A DNA stretch of 53,599 bases from Rickettsia typhi (GTDB lineage: Bacteria; Pseudomonadota; Alphaproteobacteria; Rickettsiales; Deianiraeaceae): positions 1 through 53,599 of the forward strand of contig CAMDBF010000005.1 in NCBI GenBank assembly GCA_945889175.1, given 5' to 3'. The notes under the pieces were generated by a model. The model saw only the letters and a program-made list of their open reading frames with translations, was not told where the DNA came from and did no database searches. The first letter of the stretch is position 1. Each line of letters starts with the position of its first letter. The position numbers and the translations under genes were made by a program. Shown piece by piece: positions 16,756 through 25,597 of the stretch.

Positions 16756-18003
16756 TTAATATTTATTATTAAATAATTCTATAAACTCCATCTCTTCTTT
16801 ACTTAACTTAAAGCTATCTAGGAGTGGAAAACTTTGCAGTATTCTAATATTGTTAAAATTACCATATCTTGTAACATTATTAATAAATTTAAATACGCCA
16901 TTGTCTAGCTCGGTCTTTATCTTTTCGGCCTCCTGCTTGTCATTACACCTTACAAAGGCAATACTTTGAGTCATTCCAGAGTTGTCTATAAAAGTAGAAT
17001 ATTGATTTGTAAGGGATATAAAAACCTTCCATCCTGCCTGATATTTGTGTGATATTTTACTCCATACGGTTTGAGTTGGGGTGTGTATTATTTTGTAACA
17101 AAATTCATTACTTTGTTCACTTGATAAAAATTGTTTTTTAGTTGTTTTGTGTAGATAGCTTGTTGTTTCTATTTTGTACCTTGGTAAGCTAGCGTTATTT
17201 ACTGTTTTTTGCAAAATGTCGCAAACACTTTGCGATAGGTAGAGTGGTATAAAGTTTTGATTTTTATCAAGCAATACCTCTTGCTTATCTTTTAGTGTAT
17301 AATTATTTGCAACCGTAAAAGTCTTTTTATTTTCTACCTTTTGCAATAAAAACCAAGTAAAAGAAGAGCCAACATTAGGAAACCATTTTTTAGCCCCATG
17401 TATATCAATGTAAATAAATTGATATTTGCTTAACTCTTTTGGCAAGATGTTTCTATCCGAAAACGACATCCAGTTATTTGGAACGATAAACAGAATATAT
17501 CCACCTTTAACGGTTATATCAAGGGCTTTTTTTATAAAGTCTCTTGCAAGGTTGTGATTTTTGGAAGTTCTTCCATTTTCGTTAAATTTTGCATAGGGTG
17601 GATTTGAAACAACTAAGTCGTATTCCTCCTTGCTTTCAAACTGTAAAAAATCTTTTGTGGTAACCTTTATATTGTCGCCAAAGTAATGCTTTAAATTTAG
17701 TTTTCTTTTTTCGTTTATCTCGTTAAAGTATAGATTGTTTATACTTGTTTTAGTTTCGATATAGGCATGAAAGTTGCCATTTCCACAGCAACTGTCCAAT
17801 ATTTTTAAATCATTCCTTTTCCAAAACGCTTCTGGAATGCTGTAAACCATCTCCTTAACGCATTCAATTGGTGTGCAAATGTCATTTGAATTAACAAAGT
17901 GACTTTCATCCTTGTTTAATTTGTCAAAATGATCTTTAATTAACAGCAACCTCTGCAAGTTATCAAAATTAGCAGATGGAACTGTAGCAAATTTATGATT
18001 CAT
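16756..18003 (-). CDS. Orphan N6-adenine DNA methyltransferase
   Basis: S-adenosylmethionine-dependent DNA methyltransferase. SAM-binding motif I is LKILDSCCGNGNF (about residues 66-78) and catalytic motif IV is DLVVSNPPYAKF (NPPY at 134-137). Upstream, NSNDICTPIECVKEMV is the 'TP' segment common before motif I. The C-terminal ~200 residues would be the target-recognition part and end in YGNFNNIRILQSFPLL, a pattern shared with TaqI/Eco57I-type enzymes. No restriction or specificity gene is adjacent, so it is orphan here. It sits between purB (34 bp) and dnaX (12 bp) in a housekeeping operon. The target sequence is unknown. Confidence 0.8.
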   Translation of the reverse strand: MNHKFATVPSANFDNLQRLLLIKDHFDKLNKDESHFVNSNDICTPIECVKEMVYSIPEAFWKRNDLKILDSCCGNGNFHAYIETKTSINNLYFNEINEKRKLNLKHYFGDNIKVTTKDFLQFESKEEYDLVVSNPPYAKFNENGRTSKNHNLARDFIKKALDITVKGGYILFIVPNNWMSFSDRNILPKELSKYQFIYIDIHGAKKWFPNVGSSFTWFLLQKVENKKTFTVANNYTLKDKQEVLLDKNQNFIPLYLSQSVCDILQKTVNNASLPRYKIETTSYLHKTTKKQFLSSEQSNEFCYKIIHTPTQTVWSKISHKYQAGWKVFISLTNQYSTFIDNSGMTQSIAFVRCNDKQEAEKIKTELDNGVFKFINNVTRYGNFNNIRILQSFPLLDSFKLSKEEMEFIELFNNKY

Positions 18004-18037
18004 ATCTTATTTTGTCAATTTTCAATTAGTCATGGCA

Positions 18038-19342
18038 TTAATCTTTAAACACCTTGCTAAAAATATAGTCAACATTTTTAATGTGATACTCAAGTCTAAA
18101 CAAGTTTGACAGCTCCTGCTCATTTAAATACTTAGTTACCTCTTGATCCTCAAGTAAGCAGTCAAGCAGGTGCTTGCCCTCGTTCCAAACTCGCATTGAA
18201 TTTTTTTGCACTAAGGCATAGGAGTCCTCACGGCTAAGCCCTTTGCGTGTTAAGTGTAATAATACTCTTTGCGAGTAAAAAATGCCACCAAGCTTGTTAA
18301 GGTTTTTTTCAACATTGTCAAAGTGAATCACAAGCCCATCAATAAGACCTACCATTCTGTTTAAAGCAAAGTCTAGAGTTACCGTTGCATCGGGTGCTAT
18401 CATTCTTTCAACTGATGAGTGAGATATGTCTCTTTCGTGCCAAAGGGCAACATTTTCCATGGCTGGCACACAGTAGCCACGCACAATGCGGGCAAGTCCA
18501 GTGATGTTTTCGCTTAATATAGGGTTTTTTTTGTGTGGCATGGCAGAAGAGCCCTTTTGACCCTTGGTAAAGCTCTCTTCCACCTCTAAAACCTCGGTTC
18601 TTTGCAAGTGTCTTACCTCTATTGCAAGCCTTTCAATGCTTGAGGCTATAACCCCAAGAGTGTTAAAAAACACGGCGTGCCTGTCCCTTGGTATCACTTG
18701 TGTTGATATTGGCTCCTCCTCAAGACCAAGCTTGTTTGCAACATAGCTTTGAACCTTAGGATCAATATTTGCAAAGGTACCAACAGCCCCAGAAATAGCG
18801 CAGGTTGAAACATCTTTAATTGCAGCCTCAAGCCTTTTTTTATTGCGTTCAAACTCAGCATAAAAAGAAGCAAACTTTAAACCAAATGTTGTAGGCTCGG
18901 CGTGTATTCCGTGACTTCGCCCTATGCATACAAGATTTTTTGTCTCAAAGGCTCTTTTTTTTAAGGCCGTAAGAACCCTTTCAATATCATCAAGCAATAT
19001 CTGCCCAGCCTGCTTTAATTGCAAGGCAAAGCATGTGTCAAGAACATCAGAGCTTGTCATTCCTTGGTGTAAAAACCTTGCGGACTCCCCAACTCTCTCG
19101 CTTACATGGGTTAAAAAGGCAATTACATCGTGTTTTGTTTCCCTTTCAATCTCGTCGATTCTTTCAACATCAAAGCCATTTTGATAATCACTTTTGTTCC
19201 AAACATTTGCAACATCCTGCTCGCTGCAAAGACCCTCAGCCATAGCCTCCAGAGCATAGGCTTCAATTTTAAACCAAATATCGTATTTATTTTTGTCCGA
19301 CCAAATGTCAGCCATAATCTTACGAGTGTATCTTGGTATCAT
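18038..19342 (-). CDS. purB: Adenylosuccinate lyase
   Basis: Catalyses two fumarate-releasing steps: SAICAR to AICAR in purine synthesis, and adenylosuccinate to AMP. The protein begins MIPRYTRKIMADIW, has TSSDVLDTC and GRSHGIHAEPTTFG, and carries the superfamily signature GSSAMPHKKNP near residue 265. 434 aa is normal. It heads the minus run purB, methyltransferase, dnaX, cobS-like, mnmE, holin, endolysin. ATG at 19342; divergent from the GTA hub gene with 111 bp between them. Confidence 0.96.
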   Translation of the reverse strand: MIPRYTRKIMADIWSDKNKYDIWFKIEAYALEAMAEGLCSEQDVANVWNKSDYQNGFDVERIDEIERETKHDVIAFLTHVSERVGESARFLHQGMTSSDVLDTCFALQLKQAGQILLDDIERVLTALKKRAFETKNLVCIGRSHGIHAEPTTFGLKFASFYAEFERNKKRLEAAIKDVSTCAISGAVGTFANIDPKVQSYVANKLGLEEEPISTQVIPRDRHAVFFNTLGVIASSIERLAIEVRHLQRTEVLEVEESFTKGQKGSSAMPHKKNPILSENITGLARIVRGYCVPAMENVALWHERDISHSSVERMIAPDATVTLDFALNRMVGLIDGLVIHFDNVEKNLNKLGGIFYSQRVLLHLTRKGLSREDSYALVQKNSMRVWNEGKHLLDCLLEDQEVTKYLNEQELSNLFRLEYHIKNVDYIFSKVFKD

Positions 19343-19453
19343 AATGTTTATATTATTAATTTTAAAAAATGCTTAAGCTAAAAGCTTATTGACAATAAAA
19401 CACAAAAGAAAGCTCTAGGCTTTATATTATCAATCTATTTGTATTATAGTATT

Positions 19454-22400
19454 ATGTTTTTTTCAAGTATTTTAGACTCATTAATTCCTTCAAATGTTTT
19501 ATCAGCAGTAAAAGCAACAACAAGCTTAATAAATAACTTTAATAAATTTAATGATGCAATGCAAAATAATGGCGGAAATGGCGATATTACCTTTATATCA
19601 AACAGCGATATAAATTTTGCACAGGATGGTGCGGTTGTACCAATCGTTTATGGCACTGCAATAGTTAGGGGGCAAAAGATATGGTCAAGCGACATAAGGC
19701 TAACAACAATTATGCCAAGTGTAAGCGATGTTCTTTTAAACTCTACATCAACAACTAAAGCAAGAAGATACATTGACATAGCTTATATGATATGCGGGGG
19801 TGAAATAGATGATGTTTTGCAAGTGTACCATGTTACAAAACCAATTAGCATTGAGGGTTATGATTATGTAATTTACAAAGGCACTGAATATCAGAAGGCC
19901 GATCCTACAATAAAAAATGCAATTTCAAAAGATTTAGCATTTAGAGGTACTGCTTACATTGTTTTTAAAAACTTAGATATTACAAACTTTGGGGGCAATG
20001 CACCAAACCTTTATTTTAAGGTAAAAAGAAGCAAAATAAATTATCAAAAAATATACAATCCTTGCCCTTTAATCAAAGGGGTAAATCTAATCCCCGGTAG
20101 CGGCGAGTTTGTACTTGATACAAAAATACAAAGTAAGCAAAATGGTAACTTTAACGGACAAACATTTGTACCAAAAGGAATACCCACAAGTATTAATCAA
20201 AATACAGGATATGGTAAATCCGATTTGTCAGTTTCTCTTGACGGACTTAAAAAGGAGCTGCCAAATGTTAAATGGGTATCAAGCGTTGTATGTTGGTTTT
20301 GCGACGGCATGAACATTTCAAATGCAGAGATTTATCCTGCCGTAGAATATTCTTTTAGCGGAATATCTTTGCCAGATGATTGGAGTGTTGCTGGGATTAC
20401 TAGGCAAAATGCAAGACTGGTGTCAAGAGATGAATTTGACAGACCAAATTATGGAGGGACGATAGCGGATGTGGCTGTTTTAAGAGGGCTTGATGAGCTG
20501 AGGTTAAGAGGTTATAAGACAATGTTTTACCCTATGATGATGATGGATGTTGCAAAAAAACCTTGGCGAGGACATTTAAGTGGAGATGCTGGTGAGGTTT
20601 ATAATTTTTTTAACAAAACAAACGGTTATAATGACTTTATCTTACATTGTGCAAATCTTGTCAAGGGCAAGGTTGATGCCTTTATTATAGGTAGCGAGTT
20701 TATAGGTCTTACAAAACTAAAGCTAAACAACATATATCCGGCGGTTGAAGAGTTTAAAAAGCTTGCAAAAAAAGTAAAAAATATACTTGGCTTCGAAGTT
20801 AAGATATCCTACGCTGCAGATTGGAGCGAGTATCACCACACCGATGGTGGATGGTACAACCTTGACCCATTATGGGCGGATGAAAATATAGATTTTATAG
20901 GCATCGATCAGTATTTTCCCTTAAGCGATGGACTTGCAAATCCAAGTGTTGAAGATATTATTAAAGGATTTACATCTGGCGAGGGGTATGATTTTTATTA
21001 CAAGTGGGAAAGGACTCAAAAATACCCCCTTTCAAAACCCTATGCTTGGAAGGATGTTAGATGGTTTTTAGAAAACGAGCACCAAAACCCCGATGGTACA
21101 AAAACAAGTTGGAGACCTCTTAGTAAAAAGATTTGGTTTGTGGAATATGGCTTTCCATCCGTAGATTTATGCACAAATCAGCCAAATGTTTTTTACAATC
21201 CCGATGCTTTTGACGGGGGCTTGCCAAGGTTTTCGCAGGGCTATACCGATTTTAAAGCCCAGCAAGATGCAATTTTTGCAAGCGAGACATTTTTTAGTCT
21301 TAATAGTGATATTATTGAAAATGCCTTTTTATGGGCTTGGGATGCAAGGCCGTTTCCGTACTTTCCAAAGCTTTTAGATGTTTGGAGTGATGGGGGGCTT
21401 TGGAGGTTTGGTCACTGGGTTAATGGTAAGCTTAACATGTCTAATCTTGGTGATGTAATAAGAGACATCTGCTTGCAGGCTGGCTTTGCACACGAGGAGA
21501 TTGATACAAATCTTTTAAGTCAGGAGGTTGATGGTTTTATTTTAAACCGCAAGATGAGCTTTGAGTCGGTAATTAAAATGTTATCACTTGTATATTTGTT
21601 TGACTGTGTGTATGAAAAATCTGTGTTAAAATTTATACCCCTAAATCTTTTAAAGCAAGTTGTTATTGACCAAAGCGACATTATTGTTGACGATGCTTTA
21701 ATTAATGAATACAAGGATACTCAAAAGACAGATACTACAAGAATTGTCTCTCTTGACCTCTATTTTTACAACAAGGACGATGATTACAACCTTGGCAATG
21801 TAAAGATTGGTATTGATTCTATGCAGTCAAGTCAAACCAAGCAAATTCAGGTGCCGGTAGCTATGAACCTTGCCAAGGCTCAGGAGCTTTCGACCATCTT
21901 ACTTGACGCCCTAAACGGCATACAGGATTACACTTACATCTCGCTACCCATTAACAAATACAAAGATATTAAGCCGCTTGATGTTTTAATTTATAACGAA
22001 AAAGATATTATTAAAAATTTAATTGTTAAAAAACTTGAGACGGATGGCTTTACTTTAAAAATTCTTGGTCAAAATATCGATTCCAGTTTTTTTAGCTTAG
22101 CTAGCAACTATCAGGTTGCAAGGCTTAAGTATCAAGATCAACAAATCTCGGTGCCTAGCCAGCAAAGCGGTAAGTATACACCAATTTTGCAAGATAGTAT
22201 TTTTGAAAATGGCTTTTACATAGGTGTTGTAAAGACTGATAGCAATATCACAAACTTTGATGAACTAAGCGTTTTTGCTTCAAAGGATGGGGGCATTTTG
22301 TATAACAAAATTTGCGAGGTAAGGCAGGCTTGTCAAAATTTTAAGATTATCGATTTTTACAAGTCGCAAAATATTAATCCATCTCTTATTGATGGAGTGT

Positions 22401-22768
22401 CGTATGCTGTTATAGAATGTGACAAGACGCCAGTGACAGGGCTTAAGTTTGTTTTGGGCGGTGAGATTGTTGAGTTTTATAGCATGCAAAAGCTTGATAA
22501 TTATAATGGCAAAAGCCCCGCCGCAGAATGCAGTTTTTACAAGCTTAGTAATTTTTACAGACCTCACCTGCAGGCAATTATAGCTAGCAAAATGGAGAAT
22601 AAACTAAATGCAATTACCACAAATCTAGGGGTAGAAACAATGTTTATTGATGACTCTATTCAGTTTGTTTCAAAAGAAATAATTGCTGGGCAAAATCTTA
22701 AAATTAAATTACTTACCCCAAGTGATACCCTGGTCTCGGTAAAAGCACATCCCTTTACCGCAGAATAA
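19454..22768 (+). CDS. GTA-type tail hub protein ('megatron', TIM-barrel plus phage-tail domains)
   Basis: Baseplate hub/fiber protein of the alphaproteobacterial gene transfer agent family (RcGTA gp15-like, which threads the tail tip). After an N-terminal region (PIVYGTAIVRGQKIW, about residues 58-72), residues ~270-655 form the GTA TIM-barrel-like domain: CWFCDGMNISNAEIYP, PNYGGTIADVAVLRGLDELR, FIIGSEFIGLTKL, YAADWSEYHHTDGGWYNLDP, FIGIDQYFPLSDG, WFVEYGFPSVD, AFLWAWDARPFPYFP. Residues ~655-1104 are the phage-tail region. From the ATG at 19454 it has 1104 aa, somewhat shorter than the ~1300 of RcGTA. An in-frame TTG at 19439 would add five residues. It stands alone: no capsid, portal or other tail gene is within 20 kb. 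The frame is intact. Confidence 0.92.
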   Translation: MFFSSILDSLIPSNVLSAVKATTSLINNFNKFNDAMQNNGGNGDITFISNSDINFAQDGAVVPIVYGTAIVRGQKIWSSDIRLTTIMPSVSDVLLNSTSTTKARRYIDIAYMICGGEIDDVLQVYHVTKPISIEGYDYVIYKGTEYQKADPTIKNAISKDLAFRGTAYIVFKNLDITNFGGNAPNLYFKVKRSKINYQKIYNPCPLIKGVNLIPGSGEFVLDTKIQSKQNGNFNGQTFVPKGIPTSINQNTGYGKSDLSVSLDGLKKELPNVKWVSSVVCWFCDGMNISNAEIYPAVEYSFSGISLPDDWSVAGITRQNARLVSRDEFDRPNYGGTIADVAVLRGLDELRLRGYKTMFYPMMMMDVAKKPWRGHLSGDAGEVYNFFNKTNGYNDFILHCANLVKGKVDAFIIGSEFIGLTKLKLNNIYPAVEEFKKLAKKVKNILGFEVKISYAADWSEYHHTDGGWYNLDPLWADENIDFIGIDQYFPLSDGLANPSVEDIIKGFTSGEGYDFYYKWERTQKYPLSKPYAWKDVRWFLENEHQNPDGTKTSWRPLSKKIWFVEYGFPSVDLCTNQPNVFYNPDAFDGGLPRFSQGYTDFKAQQDAIFASETFFSLNSDIIENAFLWAWDARPFPYFPKLLDVWSDGGLWRFGHWVNGKLNMSNLGDVIRDICLQAGFAHEEIDTNLLSQEVDGFILNRKMSFESVIKMLSLVYLFDCVYEKSVLKFIPLNLLKQVVIDQSDIIVDDALINEYKDTQKTDTTRIVSLDLYFYNKDDDYNLGNVKIGIDSMQSSQTKQIQVPVAMNLAKAQELSTILLDALNGIQDYTYISLPINKYKDIKPLDVLIYNEKDIIKNLIVKKLETDGFTLKILGQNIDSSFFSLASNYQVARLKYQDQQISVPSQQSGKYTPILQDSIFENGFYIGVVKTDSNITNFDELSVFASKDGGILYNKICEVRQACQNFKIIDFYKSQNINPSLIDGVSYAVIECDKTPVTGLKFVLGGEIVEFYSMQKLDNYNGKSPAAECSFYKLSNFYRPHLQAIIASKMENKLNAITTNLGVETMFIDDSIQFVSKEIIAGQNLKIKLLTPSDTLVSVKAHPFTAE

Positions 22769-23165
22769 CAAACTAATGTCAATAGACCTCTTTCATAACC
22801 TCACTATATAGAATATTTTTCAAACTACTCTCTTTTAAAAATAAATCTCTCTGCAATAGCAAGGTCAGATCGCCACCCCCCCCCTGCCGTCTAAAGGCAG
22901 CTAAGGGGGATTGGTAGTATATAACACCACTTCTACTTGTAAAATTAGATTATATACATCCCCCCAGCCCTCCCCCTAAAGGGAGAGGGAGAAGAAAGGG
23001 TATTGCAACCACCCCTAAAGGCATAAAGAAGACACCTCCAAAGGGACGGAGAAGAATATAGGTTATAGCCCTCGCTAAAGGGAGAGAGGAAGATGGCTTA
23101 CGACCTCACCAATAAGAAGAAAGGGGAGTCTATTTTGTTATAATAATATTTAAAATGTTATATTA
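22769..23165. repeat. Intergenic repeat cluster D between convergent genes
   Basis: No gene. The stretch begins with a segment (22836-22885; TTTTAAAAATAAATCTCTCTGCAA-like) shared with 40830-40890. It leads into a C8 run and an inner hairpin CTGCC (22884-22888) / GGCAG (22896-22900), then GGGGGATTGG. From about 22968 to 23110 there are four or five degenerate units of CCCCTAAAGGGAGAGGGAGAAGA, partly tandem. Composition is much more GC-rich than the flanks. It separates the 3' ends of the hub gene and the unknown 553-aa gene, so it could act as a bidirectional 3'-end structure (inference). Confidence 0.75.
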
Positions 23166-24827
23166 TTACTTAGAACTACTTATTACCTTACATTCCCATG
23201 TTTCCTTTTTGCTGTTTGGTGTTTGCTGTTTGCGTTTTGCTGTTTGCGTTTTGCTGTTTGCGTTTTGCTGTTTGGTGTTTTCATAATATCCATCATTCAA
23301 ATGGCTGAAACTGCACTCTGTGAAATTGATGAAAGGAAATGAGTCAGATTCTACTGGGTCATATTTTTGTCTATTTTTTGGATTTATATTAACACATGAA
23401 CTTTCAGTAGTATTCAATTGTTTATATATTTCGTCGTCTGGAAGGGATTGTGTTTTTTCTTTTAATATTTGTTTATATTTTATAGCAGCAAGCACAATAC
23501 AAATCGCTGCAGCAATCCCGATAACAGACATAAGAGCAACAAAGGTTCCATCAATTTTAGGCCCAATTGCAATTCCTGGTGTTATGTCTTTAAAATTACC
23601 TACCACACCTTTAAAATTGTCAGGTGTTAACTTTGTACCATCAAAGTTGTTTATTTTCAGGTTTTTTATAAAAGTGCCATTAACATCTTTAATTTGTATC
23701 AAGGTTATTGTTGATGGTTGCTTGAATACCGCAATACTCATTTTTGAAAAATCCGCAGGATTGTCGCTAGGAAAGCTTATTACACTGTTTTGGTTAAAAC
23801 CATCAAGTTCATCGCCCGATTCTGCATACTTAATACTGCCGGTTGGGTATTTGTTATCTGGCCAATTTGTTGGCATTTGATAAACATTATCTGTAGCTTC
23901 TAATTGATTGTAATAACTAATCCATGGTTCCTTAGCGTGTTTAAAAACTTTGTAAAAATTACCATCAACATAAAAGCTTTCATCGTTTTCTATTGTTTGA
24001 GTGAATGGCTTTGTACTAAAGTTTTGCGAAAAGTTAACTAGAGTTCCATTATTAAAAAAAAATTGGTTTTGCATTAAATCGTTAATATTTACCCCAGATT
24101 CAAGCCTCGACTGAAGCAATATGTTTTTAACAACCGACCCATCAGCACCCTGAACCTGTAAAATAACATATGGCTTACCAGCTGAATCAAAAACCTGTTT
24201 TAAGCTAAATGTATTGTCAACTTGATTAAAGTTTTCAAGTTCGATCTTAAATCGTAAAGGATCTTCAATAATTGCAGTAGAGAACTGTCCATTGTTTGGT
24301 ACAAGGTAAGTTTGACCTTTATCAATATATTTATATTGAGGGCTATAAAAAGCAGGTTCAAGGTAATTGTGATAAAAATTAGCATCAAAGGGTTCTCCAG
24401 AAGCTAATGGCTTATCAAAACCTAAGGGGTTTTGTAAAAAACCTTTTTTTATATTTAATGTTGGAACGGTTTTAATGTTGCTAATAATATCACTAGCTGA
24501 TATGTTTTGAATACAGCTAACTTTCTTTACGACTCCATTACTGTCAACAACTTCAAGCAAGGTTGTTGGAGTATCGTAGCCTAGGTATGAATAAAAAGTT
24601 GCAAGATGAAGAGAGTAGCTGTCATCTTTTACTACATTACTAAAATCAAAAGACGAAAGATTATTATTATCAACCCTAAAGGACTCAAACATTTTATTTC
24701 CATCGGGTGCATAAACACCTTTTGCATTAATAGCATTATCGTTCCATTCAAAAGATACCTTTTTTGCAAGAGTGTTAACATATTCTTCGTTTATAAGTAA
24801 GTCACGTTCATCGTAGTATAATTGCAT
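23166..24827 (-). CDS. Unrecognised membrane protein with three internal repeats
   Basis: A 553-aa protein from the ATG at 24827 (an in-frame TTG at 24836 adds three residues). I know no family for it. Three related segments of about 60 residues lie near 51-119, 194-254 and 350-408. Each contains a hydrophobic strand, a D/N-G turn and a V/I-K: TTLLEVVDSNGVVKKV, YVILQVQGADGSVVKNI, ITLIQIKDVNGTFIKNL. One membrane helix follows at about 429-449 (FVALMSVIGIAAAICIVLAA) with the basic flank KYKQILKEK, then a ~95-residue polar tail. There is no N-terminal signal peptide. The tail's end is encoded by a 14-bp tandem repeat. It may be a surface protein; last gene of the fabD run, 167 bp after the Hda-like gene. 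Confidence 0.75.
   Translation of the reverse strand: MQLYYDERDLLINEEYVNTLAKKVSFEWNDNAINAKGVYAPDGNKMFESFRVDNNNLSSFDFSNVVKDDSYSLHLATFYSYLGYDTPTTLLEVVDSNGVVKKVSCIQNISASDIISNIKTVPTLNIKKGFLQNPLGFDKPLASGEPFDANFYHNYLEPAFYSPQYKYIDKGQTYLVPNNGQFSTAIIEDPLRFKIELENFNQVDNTFSLKQVFDSAGKPYVILQVQGADGSVVKNILLQSRLESGVNINDLMQNQFFFNNGTLVNFSQNFSTKPFTQTIENDESFYVDGNFYKVFKHAKEPWISYYNQLEATDNVYQMPTNWPDNKYPTGSIKYAESGDELDGFNQNSVISFPSDNPADFSKMSIAVFKQPSTITLIQIKDVNGTFIKNLKINNFDGTKLTPDNFKGVVGNFKDITPGIAIGPKIDGTFVALMSVIGIAAAICIVLAAIKYKQILKEKTQSLPDDEIYKQLNTTESSCVNINPKNRQKYDPVESDSFPFINFTECSFSHLNDGYYENTKQQNANSKTQTAKRKQQTPNSKKETWECKVISSSK
23211..23280. repeat. 14-bp tandem repeat, five units, inside a coding region
   Basis: Five abutting 14-bp units on the plus strand: the middle three (23225, 23239, 23253) are identical GCTGTTTGCGTTTT and the outer two (23211, 23267) are GCTGTTTGGTGTTT. 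Because 14 is not a multiple of three, gain or loss of one unit would shift the frame for the last ~14 codons of the minus-strand gene, changing its C-terminus. In protein it gives a Gln/Asn/Lys/Thr-rich tail. Confidence 0.9.
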
Positions 24828-24994
24828 AAAAAACAAAACAATAATAATAAAGTATTCTTCTCGAAAGTATAATATATTTAATCATTATTGTCAAGTTTTT
24901 TTATATTTTTATAAACTTACCTCAAACTACAGATAGACATTTATTAAACAACAATAATTGCTTTATTGGTTTTATTTACAAAGATTGCATTGAA

Positions 24995-25579
24995 TCAGCT
25001 TTGACCTACAAGGTTCCAAAGATAGTCGTAGCTTCTTTTGCAATCCTCGGGTTTTATCTGGTGAGCCGATGTTTTGTGTAGGGAAATGTTTTTTAAGACA
25101 ATCTCCACCTCTGCAACCGATGGAATTTTTAATGCAATATTGTTTAAAGACAAAAGTCTTGAGCTAATCTCGGTTGGAATTTCGTTTAATCTAATATTGG
25201 TTGTGTCGCAAATAATTTGTACCCTTAGCTCGTCCCTTAAGGCAAGCTCTGTTAAATAAAAAATTGCAGTTTTTTGCTGATAGCTATCCTCACCTTGCTT
25301 GCTTAAACATATCTGTTGCATTAAAGGTGTTATATCGACAACAAACTTTACATGAAGATTTGCACTTGGCACTATATCCTCGGCTATGCTTTCGGGGTCT
25401 ATAAGTCTCAGTCCATTTTCGGTTAACAGATTTTTTACAACTAATATGCCATCCTCTGGCTTGCCAAAAAAGATTGATTGTAGAGGAGCCCTAAGGGCGG
25501 TTTCAAAAAGACTTGTTCCTTCAAAAAATCTTATGCAATCGTGACTTACATTATCGTAAAAATCTATTGACGCCTGCAT
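24995..25579 (-). CDS. Hda/DnaA-family-like protein with degraded P-loop (tentative)
   Basis: A 194-aa protein resembling the AAA+ core of DnaA-related regulators (Hda, HdaA), which promote DnaA-ATP hydrolysis on the clamp. The matching parts are a Walker B-like VKFVVDIT near residue 80, a sensor-like stretch LRVQIICDTTNIRLNEIP, then SSRLLSLNNIALKIPSVAEVE, echoing the 'pDL.SRL......i..P' block of Hda. Where Walker A should stand, FFGKPEDGILVV lacks the GKT, so ATP binding is doubtful. Gene order (after fabD and carbonic anhydrase, 18 bp gap) gives no functional help. ATG at 25579. Alternative: an unrelated hypothetical protein. Confidence 0.45.
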   Translation of the reverse strand: MQASIDFYDNVSHDCIRFFEGTSLFETALRAPLQSIFFGKPEDGILVVKNLLTENGLRLIDPESIAEDIVPSANLHVKFVVDITPLMQQICLSKQGEDSYQQKTAIFYLTELALRDELRVQIICDTTNIRLNEIPTEISSRLLSLNNIALKIPSVAEVEIVLKNISLHKTSAHQIKPEDCKRSYDYLWNLVGQS

Positions 25580-25597
25580 TGTTTATTGATAAATAAT

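Noticed and set aside
16756-18003. Restriction-modification or BREX/DISARM defence locus
   Set aside because: Only a single methyltransferase is present; neighbours are purB and dnaX, with no nuclease, helicase or other defence gene.
19388-19393. TTGACA upstream of the hub gene as a promoter
   Set aside because: No acceptable -10 at 15-19 bp spacing; the TATATTAT downstream is about 28 bp away.
11983-22768. A resident prophage spanning the lysis genes and hub protein
   Set aside because: The interval between them is filled with housekeeping genes (mnmE, cobS-like, dnaX, purB) and contains no integrase, terminase, portal or capsid gene.
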